A stretch of DNA of 64,000 nt from Salvia splendens (taxonomy: Eukaryota; Streptophyta; Magnoliopsida; Lamiales; Lamiaceae), in contig NC_056039.1 of assembly GCF_004379255.2 (NCBI RefSeq), positions 32,377,883 through 32,441,882 on the forward strand. Direction: 5' to 3'. The notes beneath the pieces are model-generated. The model was given only the letters and a program-made list of their open reading frames with translations, did no database searches and had not been told where the DNA came from. Made by a program: the position numbers and the translations under genes. This document shows positions 11,465-23,548 of this stretch, in pieces; within the stretch, counting starts at the first letter, position 1; each line of letters starts with the position of its first letter.

Positions 11465-13918
11465 ATGATGGCTGCTTGTACATTGAGGTTGCTGTTGTCT
11501 CCTACCAGGGGCATCCATCAACTGTTTTCTCACACTCGCAACTTCTGCTCATCATCTGTTCCCTCCCAATTTGAAGTAAAGTTTTCTATTTTTGTTTTGT
11601 TTAGTTTCCGTTCAAGCCTAATTGAAGCTTTTCTGTTTCTGGGATTTGCTGTGTTCATCTCTCTGCGTTTACCCCTCTTTTTCTTGGCTGTATCGTTTCT
11701 GTGTGAAGTCTGATTTTGGAATTTTGATGAGTTTTCAAGAAATTGAAGCAAGTTTTCACTTTTATTGATGTGATTGGTGTAATCTTGGTTGTATTTATAT
11801 ATTATTACAGAGAGTTGGATTCATAGGACTTGGAAACATGGGATCAAGGATGGCTGATAACTTGTTTAAAGCTGGATACAGTGTTGTCGTTCATGATATG
11901 TAATGCTATATCTATATCAATGTGTTTTGCTCAACATATCTTGTTGTTATCTAAAGTTCTAAACCCTTTTCTTGAATTTTTACAATTTTTTTTGTGACAG
12001 TAACCATGATGTGATGAAAGCATTCTCGGACAAAGGGTTTCTTACAAAGAATTCACCTCTTGGAGTTGCTGAGGAGAGTGATACTGTAATCACAATGCTG
12101 CCATCTTCTGCCCATGTAAGTTTTAAAAGTACCTCACCATGATTTGCAATATTAGTAATTACTCGGGTTTTAAGAAATGTGACTGCAATAAGCTAGTGAA
12201 ATGTTAGTCCTACTTTTATGTACAATATTAGTTTTGAATTAAATGTGAGTGAAGTGAGTTACTGAATGTTGAATATACTTATCATATATAGTAGAAGTGA
12301 AACGAGCCAAGTAATGGCGGACGGACCAAAGTGACAAAAATGAGACATGTATTGGCGAACGGATGGAGTAATTGTCTTAGAACGTGTTTTGGCTTCGTAT
12401 GTAGGTGATGGATGTTTATATGGGACCGGAAGGTATCCTTAATCACGGGGATCAGGTTAGGTCGCGGTTATTCATAGATTCCTCAACAATCGATCCTCAA
12501 ACATCCAGAAAGGTTTCTGCAGCCGTTGCTGCTACTATTTTAAATGGTATAATCCTTAATCCTCCCTTTCGAAAGCTAGTTTTCTTCCTTTGCACTGACT
12601 GTTTGTTTTAAGGTGGTTCTGCTATGTTGGATGCCCCTGTGTCTGGAGGTATCATATCAGCTGAAAACGGAACTCTTACGTTCATGGTATGTGCTATCGC
12701 AATTCTAGTTGTATAAATAATGGATCTACGAATGAACATTCCTTAGACAAATTGATATAGTTGGAATAATCACATGACTAGTTGTATAGACACTTATCGT
12801 CCGTCTCAAATCTATAATGATACATCCATGGTAGTGACCAGTTACGTTTCTATGTGGATTTTTGATAAACGTTTGCTTGACTTTTGTTAATTGAGATAAA
12901 TTATTCAACTTATTTGTTGCATACAATGATTCTCTACATAAGGTGCACAAGGGATTTTTCCAACGCTTCCACTATTTCATTATCGCATACTTAAATCTTA
13001 GAGTCCATCTGATCTTTCTTTCGACTAGGTTGGTGGTTCTGAGGAAGCTTATAGGTCTGCGAGACCTTTGTTTCTCTCGATGGGGAAAAACGTCATATAC
13101 TGCGGAGGTCCAGGAACTGGTTCGGTGTGTTCTTGCGTTGGCTCTTGTCTAAATCATCCCTTAATGTTTTCTTGAAAAATGACGTGCTAAAATGTGTCGT
13201 GAGACAATATGATAGGTTAACGGGTAGCCTTTGAATAACTTTCTTTCTTTCTATCTAGGCAGCAAAGATTTGCAATAATTTGGCGATGGCTGTGAGCATG
13301 CTCGGGGTTTCAGAAGCTTTTTCGCTCGGACAGTCACTGGGCATCGGAGCAGCTACTTTGACTGAGATATTTAACTCTTCGAGTGCCCGATGTTGGAGTA
13401 GGTAATGCACTACTTGTTACCTGATGAATCAAGTTCACCAGAAACTAAAACATAAAGCTGTCGAAAAAACTGGGGCTAATGTTCTCTGTTTTTTGGCAGT
13501 GACACTTACAATCCGGTGCCAGGAGTGATGGAAGGGGTGCCGGCATCTAGGAATTACGATGGAGGGTTTGCTACGAAACTGATGGTATGTGTTTTCTGAG
13601 AAAACATCTGTTAGATTTCCGTTTTAGAAAACAATCGGCTGCAGAAGTGTTATCGGTCGCTTTCGATGTAGGCTAAGGACCTGAACCTTGCGGCAATATC
13701 AGCCAACGAAGTCGGTGCAAGAAGTCCGATGACATCTTCAGCACAAAAGATGTTAGTTCACAGCCACTACATGATTGTGAATAGCCATTTACTGATTTTA
13801 TTGCCTTTTAACCCTCAATTTACCGTGCAGATTCACAGAACTTTGTGACCGAGGTTTCGAAACAAAGGACTTCTCTTGCGTATTTCGCCATTATTTCCAT
13901 GGCAAGGACGAGGTGTAA
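11465..13918 (+). CDS. HIBADH: 3-hydroxyisobutyrate dehydrogenase, mitochondrial
   Basis: Ten exons were placed: 11465-11575, 11811-11899, 12001-12115, 12405-12546, 12613-12686, 13029-13124, 13259-13401, 13500-13584, 13672-13751, 13831-13918. They join to 340 residues, the usual length. The N-terminal 36 residues are rich in R, S and L and fit a mitochondrial presequence. A Rossmann motif ([15 protein letters not shown], about 39-53) binds NAD, DAPVSGG (about 160) is the substrate-side signature, and AAKICNN (210-216) carries the catalytic lysine, K212. The enzyme oxidises 3-hydroxyisobutyrate to methylmalonate semialdehyde in valine breakdown. The C-terminus ([16 protein letters not shown]) is typical for plants. 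Two ATGs are adjacent (11465, 11468). Intron 3 holds a decayed MITE scrap around 12290-12372. The CDS is intact. Confidence 0.93.
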
Positions 13919-14130
13919 TGTAGAGCAAGAACGGGAATCAATGTACACAGTTCGTTTTATCTACTTTATTAAGTGTTATGAGATTGATCAGAACTTAATC
14001 AAAAGTTATGATTTAAATGACAATTTTTCCATTAGTTGGGTTTTAGAAGGTTTGCCGGTGGCTGTGGAGGATGCCTTTCCAAGGCGAGGTGGTGTCGGAA
14101 GCCTAATTCAGAGTTAACCAATCGAATCTA

Positions 14131-14670
14131 TGTTGGATATTTTAGTGTAATTGGATTAACTTGATTGATCAACGTGATCATAATGAGACATCAAATAAGT
14201 TGAAAGTACGGAGTGTACACTTATTTGAATTCGATATGATTAGACGGGGGTTCGGGGGTAGCGCCCCCGAGTAGCGGGGTCCAAGGGGCAATAGCCCCTG
14301 GCGGGGTTCAAGGGGCGGTAGCCTAGGTCAGCTTGGAAATTTTTTATTTCCATTAAAGTTGTTGTACAGAAAATTCATCCGGAAACGTAATTTTCGAAAG
14401 TTGAAGGACTATTTTGAAATTTATTATTCCCGCCAAAAAACTGTTAAAAACAGTTGTGAAATGAAGAGACGCGACTCTTCGTTTTCAGCCTCTTCTTATG
14501 ATCGATTTTTGGGTTCAAAGAGTTTGAAAGAATCAACGTACGAATATCTTCGAAACCTGAATTGTATTCGATTAAATATTGGTAGAACCGCCAAACTGAT
14601 TTGATCCGAAAGTGTTTTCACGCCTTTCAGGATATCCAAATTGTTCACGTTTGATAATATCTCCATAACA
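14131..14670 (+). repeat. 5' LTR of decayed Copia element
   Basis: 540 bp, TG to CA. It contains a G-rich patch (about 14245-14325) where GGGG(T)CCAAGGGGC-type units repeat. One of these units is missing from the 3' LTR. Confidence 0.92.
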
Positions 14671-14694
14671 AAGATCAAATCAATTTTTCTGAAA

Positions 14695-16372
14695 ATGTCG
14701 AATAAGGAAACGACGAAGGAAGCAACGAAAGGTTTTGTGAAGTTGGATAAGTTTGCTGGCCAGGATTTCATACGCCGGCAGAAGTAGATGCATTTCATGT
14801 TAACTGGTTTGAAGGTCGTGTATGTTCTGAGTACTCCCATGCCCGAGGCTGTTGATAATGAAACTCTGGAACAGACGAGGAGGCGAATGAAGTGGGAGAA
14901 CGACGACTACATATGTCATGGTCACATTTTAAACGGTATGTCTGATTCCCTATTTGATGTATATCAAAACGTAGAGTCTGCTAAAGAGTTGTGGGATTCC
15001 CTCGAAGCCAAATATATGGCAGAAGATGCCTCTAGCAAGAAATTTCTTCTGGTAATTTTATTAACTATAAAATGGTTAATTCGAGGCCTATCATGGAACA
15101 ATATAACGAATTGTTGAGGATATTGGGACAATTTTCCCAATATGATATGAAAATGGATGAATCCATTTCTGTTTCTAGCATTATCGATAAACTGCCACCC
15201 TCCTGGAAAGATTTTAAAAACAATATGAAACATAAGAAGGAGGAGTTGAATCTAGTCGAACTTGGAAGTGACTACCAAATCGAACAGTCCATACGTGATA
15301 TGGAAAAGGGCTCTGTCGGTAATGGGAAAACAATGGTTGGTTATTTTGTGAACATGGTGGAAGAGGGTGAATCCTCCAAGGCTGGGAAAGAGAAAAGATC
15401 GTTTCAAGGAAAACGAAAGTTTCATGGAAACTACAGTAAGGCTGGGGATAAGAAGCCTAAATTGATGTGTTGGAAGTGCGGTAAATCTGGGCACTTCAAA
15501 AGGGACTGCAAGTCTGGAAACGGTGGAAGTAAAGGAAAAAACGTGGCTAGTACAAATGGATTCAAGGATCCGGGAAAATAATAAGGTTCGTTTTCTGTAC
15601 CTAATAATCATTCGGTTGAAAATTATTATGCATCAATAATTTCTAAAGCACTTTATGTGCAGGATGATGATCTCTCGTGGTGGGTTGATTCGGGTGCAAC
15701 GTGTCATGTGTGCAAGGATCGTCAATGGTTCAAAGATTTCAAACCAATTGAAGATGGATCTTCGTTGAAGATGGGCAATGTTGCAACTGAACCAATCAAA
15801 GGATTAGGAACTGTTAGCCTAGTGTTTACTTCCGGAAACTCTTTAGTGTTAAAGAATGTTGTATATGTACCTGGTATTCGTAAAAACTTGGTGTCTGGTA
15901 TTGTATTAAACAATTGTGGTTACAAACAAGTTTTAGAAAGCGATAAATATATTCTGTCAAGACATGGTACTTTTATTGGCTTTGGTTATCTTTGAGGCAT
16001 GTTTAGGTTGAATCTAGATGTTTCTTTTGTTAATAATTCTGTTTGCATGACTTCTACTAGCTCTAGTAATCATGTTAGTAAATCAGAATTGTGGCATGCT
16101 AGATTAGGACATGTACATTACAAGAGATTGAAAGACATGTCGAAAATGAGTTTAATACCTGCTTTTGAGTTGAATAATGAAAGGTGTAAAACTTGCATGT
16201 TAACTAAGATTACTCGTCAACCTTTCAATAAACATATCAGTAAAGATACCAAGGTATTAGAACTTATACACAACGATTTGTGTGACTTTCATTCTACTCC
16301 ATCACTTGGAAATAAAAAGTATGTAGTTACTTTTATTGATGATGCTACTAGATATTGCAATGTGTATTTGTG
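14695..16372 (+). pseudogene. Copia gag, protease and 5' part of integrase (broken)
   Basis: Gag starts at ATG 14695, only 24 bases after the LTR. A TAG at 14785-14787, a frameshift near 15050-15070, tandem TAA codons at 15579-15584 and a TGA at 15993-15995 interrupt it. Visible parts are the Gag core, a CCHC zinc knuckle (CWKCGKSGHFKRDC, near 15470-15511), the protease motif WWVDSGATCH (near 15680), the GAG-pre-integrase histidines and cysteines (WHARLGH and CKTC), and the first aspartates of the integrase core. The reading frame is then cut by the Athila insertion at 16372. Confidence 0.85.
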
Positions 16373-17720
16373 TGACAAACTCATAGTTTAGGATGTTTAG
16401 ATGGGTGATTAACACATGTTGTTGAATCTTTTGAGGTATAAAGTATATGTTTCACCCACTTTTCAGCTATTTTTTAGAGTTAACAAGTTTGTCGGAGTTT
16501 TGATGCAAGAACAGGTCTAAAACGGGCAAAACGGAGCGAACGGGCTGACCACAGAATGTTCGCCCGACCGGGCGAATTTCATATAAAAAACGCCCGGTCG
16601 GGCGCAAGCCGAAGAAAACAGAAAGTTCGCCCGACCGGGCGTTGTTCATCCAACAAAACGCCCGACCGGGCGTTTGAAGCCTCATCGCGATTTACCCAGA
16701 TCGCCCGACCGGGCATATTCCGACTTACAGATCGCCCGACCGGGCGATTTGTCGCTGTTGCAACTTTGCCTCTTTCTTACTCCGGATATAAAAGGGTTCT
16801 CACTCATTTCCAAACCCGAACTCCCACACCACGAATCTTAGCAAGAAAGTAAGGTTTTGAGAGGATTTGAAGTCAAGGAGCTTCCCATTTCCAAGAGATT
16901 GGAGGAAGGAGACCCCCCACCATCAATTCCACCATAGGGAGTTCTAGTATCATTTCTATTATGTGTAGCTTTGTTTTCCTTGTTTTTGCTTTTATGTTAG
17001 CTTTGACTATGAGTAGCTAAGCTTTTAGTAGGGATTTGGTGAAGTTTGAATGGATTGTATGGATTGAATCTATGGTTGAATGCGTATCTATCTCTTTTGT
17101 TGGTTTTGTTGAACCTTGGTCTTTTAATATCTAATTGCTTAGCTACCAATTAGATAAATCTTGTACCTAATTGATGTTATTGAGAAATACAAGATTAGGA
17201 TAGATGTGTAATCAACAACTCCGTGCATTATATGTAATCGAGAGATGCATAAGCTAGAGAGAGGGCTTGGGTCCGTTGTGCTTTGGAGTCAATCTCGAAT
17301 TGTATGGACGAGACTCCTACACTAGAGATTGACCCACGTGTTAGATGCACCCGAGAGGGGGTCTAACCGATTATCCCGACTTTCCTAACCGCATTTGAGG
17401 CCCAATAGATGAGCATGACCCATAGATGAAATCCTTGATCCATTCTAACGGATCCATTTCCCTATACTTTCCCAATTTGTGTGAAAACCTATCTTTGTTT
17501 GTTTGTTTTTCTTAGTTAATTGTCTTACTAGCTTATTTGTTCTTTGATCTTAGTTAAGAAAACCAAAAACCCCTTTTATTAGTCTAGATAGTGTTCAAAG
17601 TTACATCATAGTATTCAAACCGGCTTTTAGTCTCCGTGGATCGATAATTTAGCTTACCACGTGCTACTTAACTCGTACACTTGCGGGTGACGCTTTTGAA
17701 TACTAAATTAGCACGAGTCA
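16373..17720 (+). repeat. 5' LTR of Athila element
   Basis: 1348 bp. Contains six copies of a 14-bp quasi-palindrome, CGCCCGACCGGGCG or its complement, at 16561, 16591, 16628, 16659, 16702 (last base changed) and 16733. A TATA-like TATAAAAGGG lies just downstream, near 16787, and is a candidate promoter. Confidence 0.93.
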
Positions 17721-17726
17721 AGTTTT

Positions 17727-17744
17727 TGGCGCCGTTGCCGGGGA
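17727..17744 (+). promoter_or_regulatory. Primer binding site of Athila element
   Basis: TGGCGCCGTTGCCGGGGA, six bases past the LTR end, is the form usual in Athila elements and is complementary to a tRNA 3' end. Confidence 0.75.
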
Positions 17745-17885
17745 CTAAATTTGCTTTTGTGTTTGATATTGTGAAAAGATAGAGAATACTAGTTTAGACA
17801 TTTTACTTGCTTTAATTATTTAGTTTAGTTTTCTAGTTTAGCTCTATTTTGACTTTGTTTCCTCTCTTGTGTTGTGTAGGTTTTT

Positions 17886-20800
17886 ATGCTCACGCGCTCA
17901 AGTCGTTTACCCCTTGAGCCGATTAATTTAGAGATAGAAGCCGCCAATAGAAGAAGAGGAGGACGAAGGAGAAGAGCAAGAGCTCAACATCAAGTTGAGC
18001 CAATGGAAAATCCACATGGGAACAATGAGGGAATTCTCCCTCCACCTCCACCTCTATTAAATCAAGACCAAATCATTCTCCAACTACAACAAGAAATGGC
18101 GGAGATGAGAAGGGAAAGAGAGGAGGAAAGGAGGCGAGAGGCTCCGGTTAGAGACGCATTTGGGAACGTCAATATCCCACATCCACCCTATGATACAAGG
18201 GTGAATGCCAACAATTTTGAGTTGAAGACAGGATTGATTCAATTTGTGGAGCAACGTGTTTTCTCGGGAAGGCCCACGGAGGATCCTAATAGGCACTTAT
18301 CTAAATTCTTAGAGATTGCCAATACAACTAAGCTTAATGGGGTTCCCGACGATACAATCAAACTTAGGCTATTTCCATTCTCATTGTCGGGATATGCTAG
18401 AGATTGGTTTGATAACCTTGAGCCGGGCTCGGTTACAAGTTGGGACGACTTAGCCCAAAAGTTTTTGGATCGATTCTTCCCTCTAAGCTCCACTCTCAAC
18501 CTCCAAGCAGAGATCTCCCACTTTAAAATGAAGGGCCAAGAGTCTATGTTCGAGGCTTGGGAGAGATTCAACGCCTTGCTAAAGAAATGCCCCAACCATG
18601 GGTTATCTCCGGGCCATCAAGTGAGCCTCTTCTACAATGGATGCTCGGAGTTTATCAAGAGTCAATTAGACTTTGGTTCGGGGGGTTCATTCTTGGACAA
18701 GGGGGTCGAGGAGTGCAAGAAGATGCTTCAAAGGCTTGCCTATACTAGCAAGGGTTGGAGCTCGGGCCGAGATAGTTCAATGCCGGTGGCTTCGGTTGTG
18801 GATTCGGATGCATTCAATCTTCTCAACCAACAAATGATGTTGTTGAATCAAAAGGTGGATGGCCTTAGTTTGGGAGTGGCACCTATGGGAGAGCCTTTAC
18901 ATACCGTGGAAGATGTCAATTATGTGCATCAAGGAGGGAATCAAAGGAACTTCTACAACTATCGCCCTAACAATGGGGGTGGTAATTACCAAGGCTATCG
19001 CTCACCCTTCAATGCACATCCAAACCTTTCTTATGGCAATCCAAACAATGCTATCCAACCACCTCCACCACCTCGTTTCCCTACACCTAGTGGGTCGACA
19101 AGTGGGGCCGCTAATGTGCCCACCAATTCTAAACCTTCAAGTGATGATGTCACCCATGAGCTTCTAAAAGCTCTAATGGAGAAGACCGATGGAATCATGA
19201 CACAATCTACTAAGAGAATTGATAAGGTTGAGACGGCGGTAGTGGAGGTCACCACGAGAATGGGGGCTTTGGAGCATCAAATGAGTCAAATTGCCCAAGC
19301 CGTGGGCCAACTTCATCAACCGGGGCAATTCCCAAGCAACACCATTCCTAACCCAAAGGATTGCAAGGCTATCAATTTGAGGAGTGGAACAAGCTATAAG
19401 AGCCCCCCTATGCCCGAAAAGGAAGCTATTGTGCAACCCGAAGAAGAAGAGACAATAGAAGTGGAGGCATCAACGAAGAGCCCACCAAAAGATCAAGCCG
19501 AGACAATAGTTCCTCCTAAGCCCACGGAAGTTAAACTTCCTTTCCCTCAAATGATGCAAAAGAAAAAGAAGGATGAACAATTTTCAAGATTTTTGGATAT
19601 CTTTAGGAAAGTTCAAATTAACATCCCTCTTGTTGAAGCACTTCAACAAATGCCAAGTTATGCAAAGTTCCTCAAGGATGTGGTATCACAAAAAAGGAAA
19701 TGGGGGCACTATGAGACGGTCAACTTGACGGAGAGTTGCAGTGCAATTATTCAAAGGAAGTTGCCGGCCAAAATGCAAGATCCGGGAAGCTTCACTATTG
19801 AGTGCACTATTGGAAATTGCTTTGTGGGGAATGCCTTGTGCGATCTAGGGGCTAGCATTAATCTTATGCCATTGTCCTTCTTCAACAAGTTGAATATTGG
19901 TAAATTGAGATCGACTAGCATTACTTTGCAAATGGCGGATAGATCGGTGGCATATCCCTCGGGCATAGCAGAAGATATATTGGTGAGGGTGAATGAGTTC
20001 ATATTCCCCGTTGACTTCGTGGTGTTGGACATGGAAGAGGATAGAATTGTACCTCTTATTTTGGGAAGACCGTTCCTTGCCACCGGGAAGGCCATGATCG
20101 ATGTTTCAAAAGGGGAACTTACACTTCGCCTCAATGATGAGAGCGTGACATTTTCGATATATGAGGCCTTAAAGAGGCATGATGCGGAACCGGGAGGAAG
20201 CCTACAACATTGCAATGTTGTGACCGTGATGGATGAGTGTGTTGGAGGAGTGGCACCGACCTCTTACTTGGATGATCAATTAGAGAGATGCATTTCTCAT
20301 TCCATGTATTCTTCTCATTCTTTTGATGTTTTGGATGCTAACCCCGAGTTGTTGGAATTTGTAGGTGCTTTGGACTCGGCTAAAGAAATCCCTAGATCAC
20401 TTCGTCCACAATTTCTACCTCTTAGGAGTGGAAGTGAAGATAGCAATAAAGATGGGGAAAACAAGAAGCTTGAGTTGAAGCCACTTCCACTACACTTGCG
20501 ATATGCCTTTCTTGGAGGGAATGACACTTTTCCGGCATTTGAGAAGCTCAAGGCGGCGTTGGTGAGTGCCCCAATCTTGATCTCCCCCGATTGGTCTCAA
20601 CCTTTCGAGATCATGTGTGATGCAAGTGATGTGGCGGTAGGCTCGGCTTTGGGACAAAAGAGAGACAAGATATTCCGGGTGATATATTATGCTAGTAGGA
20701 CATTGGATTCGGCTCAAGCTAACTACACCACTACCGAGAAGGAAATGCTTGCGGTGGTCTACTCTTTTGACAAGTTCCGCCCTTACCTTATTGGGGCCAA

Positions 20801-22334
20801 AACTATTGTCTTTACTGACCATGCCGCCATCCGCCATCTATTTGTTAAGCAAGATGCAAAACCAAGGCTTATAAGGTGGATCTTGCTCCTTCAAGAATTT
20901 GATTTGGAGATCCGAGATAGAAAAGGGTGTGAGAATGTGGTGGCGGATCATCTCTCAAGATTGGAGCATGCTAGTGAAGAGGAAAAATTGAAGTTGGTCA
21001 TCAATGAAGAATTCCCGGATGAGCATTTGTTTTATGTGGCCAAGGGTCAAGTGGCATGGTATGCCAATATTGTGAACTATCTTGTTGCTAAGGTGATTCC
21101 CGAAGGACTTGAGGACTATCAAAAGAAGAAGTTCTTCCACGACGTGAAGTTCTATTTTTGGGACGAGCCTTGTCTTTTTAGAAGATGTGCCGACATGGTG
21201 ATTAGAAGATGTGTCCCTCAAGAGGAGTGGGAGTCCGTTATTATGCATTGCCACACCGCACCTAGTGGGGGGCATTTTGGAGCTAACCGGACTGCTATGA
21301 AAGTGCTCCAAAGTGGTCTATTTTGGCCAACCATCACCAAAGACTGCCAGGACTACGTGAGAAGATGCAACGAGTGCCAGAGAATGGGGGGTGTTTCTAA
21401 GAAGAAGGAGATGCCATTGACGACAATTGTTGAAGTCGAGTTGTTTGATGTGTGGGGCATTGACTTCATGGGGCCCTTTCCTCCATCTAGTGGGTTCCAA
21501 TACATTCTACTAGCCGTTGACTATGTATCAAGGTGGGTGGAAGCCATTCCTACCCAAACTAATGATTCAAAGGTGGTGATTAAATTCGTTCAAAAGAACA
21601 TATTCACACGATTCGGCGCACCTCGGGCTATCATAAGTGATGGAGGGTCTCATTTTCGCAATAGGTGGCTAGAGGCGGTCTTAGCAAGGCATGGAGTGAA
21701 GCATCGGGTGACAACTCCTTATCATCCACAAGCTAATGGTCAAACCGAGTTGGCCAATAGAGAGATCAAACAAATATTGCAAAAGAGTGTCAATGCTAAC
21801 CGTAGAGATTGGGCTCTCAAGCTTGACGATGCTCTATGGGCGTATAGGACGGCTTACAAGACGCCAATCGGGATGTCACCTTATCAATTGGTCTTTGGGA
21901 AATCATGCCATCTCCCGGTTGAATTGAAGCACTCATCATATTGGGCGGTGAGGCAAATGAACATGGACTTCACCAAGGCCGGCAAGGAAAGGAAGCTTCA
22001 CCTCAATTTACTTGATGAATTTAGGAATGAAGCTTATGCTAATTCCTCAATCTACAAGGAGAGGATGAAGACGTATCACGACAAGATGATTGAGAGGCGT
22101 GAATTCCACAAGGGGGATGCCGTGTTGCTTTTCAACCACAAGTTGAGACTCTTTCCGGGCAAGCTAAAATCTAAGTGGTCGGGACCCTTCACTATCAAGG
22201 AGGTCATGAGCAATGGCACAATGGAGCTCAAAGGACCCGATGGAAGCACGTTCAAGGCAAATGGTCAAAATCTCAAGAGGTTCTTTACCAAGGAGCAACA
22301 AGACGAGGCCTTTGTGGTTGCCTTGATTGAGTAG
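17886..22334 (+). CDS. Athila Gag-protease-RNaseH-integrase polyprotein, RT deleted
   Basis: One uninterrupted frame of 1482 residues. A retrotransposon Gag domain spans about 100-290 ([22 protein letters not shown]). The aspartic protease has DLGASIN near 650 and LGRPFLATG near 720. RNase H begins with [21 protein letters not shown] near 895-912 and ends at VADHLSRL. Integrase has the zinc finger (H-H then CNEC near 1160) and the D, D, E residues (GIDFMG near 1191, SDGGSHF near 1251, [10 protein letters not shown] near 1287). Between the post-protease linker (LHLRYAFLG, near 875) and the RNase H start, the whole RT domain, normally about 350 residues with a Y/F-x-DD box, is absent, with the frame kept. 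The product cannot copy RNA by itself. Confidence 0.93.
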   Translation: MLTRSSRLPLEPINLEIEAANRRRGGRRRRARAQHQVEPMENPHGNNEGILPPPPPLLNQDQIILQLQQEMAEMRREREEERRREAPVRDAFGNVNIPHPPYDTRVNANNFELKTGLIQFVEQRVFSGRPTEDPNRHLSKFLEIANTTKLNGVPDDTIKLRLFPFSLSGYARDWFDNLEPGSVTSWDDLAQKFLDRFFPLSSTLNLQAEISHFKMKGQESMFEAWERFNALLKKCPNHGLSPGHQVSLFYNGCSEFIKSQLDFGSGGSFLDKGVEECKKMLQRLAYTSKGWSSGRDSSMPVASVVDSDAFNLLNQQMMLLNQKVDGLSLGVAPMGEPLHTVEDVNYVHQGGNQRNFYNYRPNNGGGNYQGYRSPFNAHPNLSYGNPNNAIQPPPPPRFPTPSGSTSGAANVPTNSKPSSDDVTHELLKALMEKTDGIMTQSTKRIDKVETAVVEVTTRMGALEHQMSQIAQAVGQLHQPGQFPSNTIPNPKDCKAINLRSGTSYKSPPMPEKEAIVQPEEEETIEVEASTKSPPKDQAETIVPPKPTEVKLPFPQMMQKKKKDEQFSRFLDIFRKVQINIPLVEALQQMPSYAKFLKDVVSQKRKWGHYETVNLTESCSAIIQRKLPAKMQDPGSFTIECTIGNCFVGNALCDLGASINLMPLSFFNKLNIGKLRSTSITLQMADRSVAYPSGIAEDILVRVNEFIFPVDFVVLDMEEDRIVPLILGRPFLATGKAMIDVSKGELTLRLNDESVTFSIYEALKRHDAEPGGSLQHCNVVTVMDECVGGVAPTSYLDDQLERCISHSMYSSHSFDVLDANPELLEFVGALDSAKEIPRSLRPQFLPLRSGSEDSNKDGENKKLELKPLPLHLRYAFLGGNDTFPAFEKLKAALVSAPILISPDWSQPFEIMCDASDVAVGSALGQKRDKIFRVIYYASRTLDSAQANYTTTEKEMLAVVYSFDKFRPYLIGAKTIVFTDHAAIRHLFVKQDAKPRLIRWILLLQEFDLEIRDRKGCENVVADHLSRLEHASEEEKLKLVINEEFPDEHLFYVAKGQVAWYANIVNYLVAKVIPEGLEDYQKKKFFHDVKFYFWDEPCLFRRCADMVIRRCVPQEEWESVIMHCHTAPSGGHFGANRTAMKVLQSGLFWPTITKDCQDYVRRCNECQRMGGVSKKKEMPLTTIVEVELFDVWGIDFMGPFPPSSGFQYILLAVDYVSRWVEAIPTQTNDSKVVIKFVQKNIFTRFGAPRAIISDGGSHFRNRWLEAVLARHGVKHRVTTPYHPQANGQTELANREIKQILQKSVNANRRDWALKLDDALWAYRTAYKTPIGMSPYQLVFGKSCHLPVELKHSSYWAVRQMNMDFTKAGKERKLHLNLLDEFRNEAYANSSIYKERMKTYHDKMIERREFHKGDAVLLFNHKLRLFPGKLKSKWSGPFTIKEVMSNGTMELKGPDGSTFKANGQNLKRFFTKEQQDEAFVVALIE

Positions 22335-22561
22335 TGGAGCTTGCAAAGCGTCGGGCAAATGACGTTAAACAATTGCGCTATGGGGGAGGCAACCCCTAGT
22401 AGGTAAAATTTATAGCTTTTGTGTTTTTGGTGTGTTTTTATTTTGTTCTTGTTTTTGGTGTGTTTTGTGTGTTTTAAGTGGAACAGGAGATAGGCTTTGA
22501 TGGGTGAAAAACGGACAAAAAACTGGAGAAATGGCGAAATGGACTTGGAATCCAGAAAGTT

Positions 22562-22818
22562 CGCCCGACCGGGCGTTTTGCAAAGTGCAAATCGCCCGAC
22601 CGGGCGTTTACAGAAATCGAGATTGTCCAGAAAGTTTGCCCGACCGGGCGTTTTGCAAAGTGCAAATCGCCCGACCGGGCGTTTCCAGAAATCAAGATTG
22701 CCCGACCGGGCGATGTACAAAATACGAATCGCCCGACCGGGCGTTTGATGAAATCGGGATTGTCCAGAAAGTTCGCCCGACCGGGCGATTTTCAAAGTGC
22801 AAATCGCCCGACCGGGCG
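22562..22818. repeat. Internal array of 14-bp quasi-palindromes
   Basis: Eight copies of (C/T)GCCCGACCGGGCG start at 22562, 22593, 22637, 22668, 22699, 22730, 22774 and 22805. Spacing is 31 bases in most cases and 44 in two. Linkers are partly repeated as well (GCAAAGTGCAAAT, CCAGAAAGTT), giving a higher-order unit. The same motif is present six times in each LTR of this element and nowhere else in the window. Confidence 0.9.
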
Positions 22819-23548
22819 ATTTCTTTGCGCGATTTAAAGACGCAAACCAGGTCAGTTTTTACACTTTCAAAACCCTACCCCCATTTCTCTCTCGTTCCTC
22901 TCTACTCTCTCTCGCCCCTCCACCTTCAAATCTTCCACTTACACTGATTTCACACACATACCATCCTCCCAATCCATCTAATTCAAGGGTTGAACCGATT
23001 AATCGGTTGATTTACTCAAGAACAAGCAAAAAGGAGAGAAATCCGTTTTCTATCACTCTAAGCCCGAAAGGTATGATTTTTTTTCATTCTTCTCTTACTT
23101 ATGTCGGTGTTTAGATGATTATTGGTGAATCGAGGGTTGGAAACTAGCATGTCTTTCGTTTGTTTGGAGATTTCTTGACTAATTGCTAGTTAGAGGATGA
23201 ATTTGGTTTGAATGGTTGCTTTGAGCATGAATTGTGCAATTTCCTTCATGGGTTTGTGGTTATTGAGTGTGGGGAACTAGCATGCTTTGATTTGTTGATG
23301 TCTACATAGATGCAATGTTAGATAAGTGATGCATGTTGGTGGAATGTTTGAGTTAAGCATCATTGAGGTTTATTGTTGTGGAAGAGACATTGTGTGACAC
23401 AATGGGGGGTTGATTCTAGTCTCGATAAATGTATGAATGAGAAGTTCTTTTAGTATAGAGTATGTTTGGGGGAGAGTGTCTACATTAATGCATCTTTGTG
23501 GTTTCTTGTCGAATTGATCTAATACTCTCAATTTTTAGGTAGTGAACG

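Noticed and set aside
22562..22818. Regularly spaced short repeats resembling a CRISPR array
   Set aside because: Plant nuclear DNA, the repeats are 14-bp palindromes with repeated linkers, and the same motif is in the LTRs; it is a retrotransposon feature.
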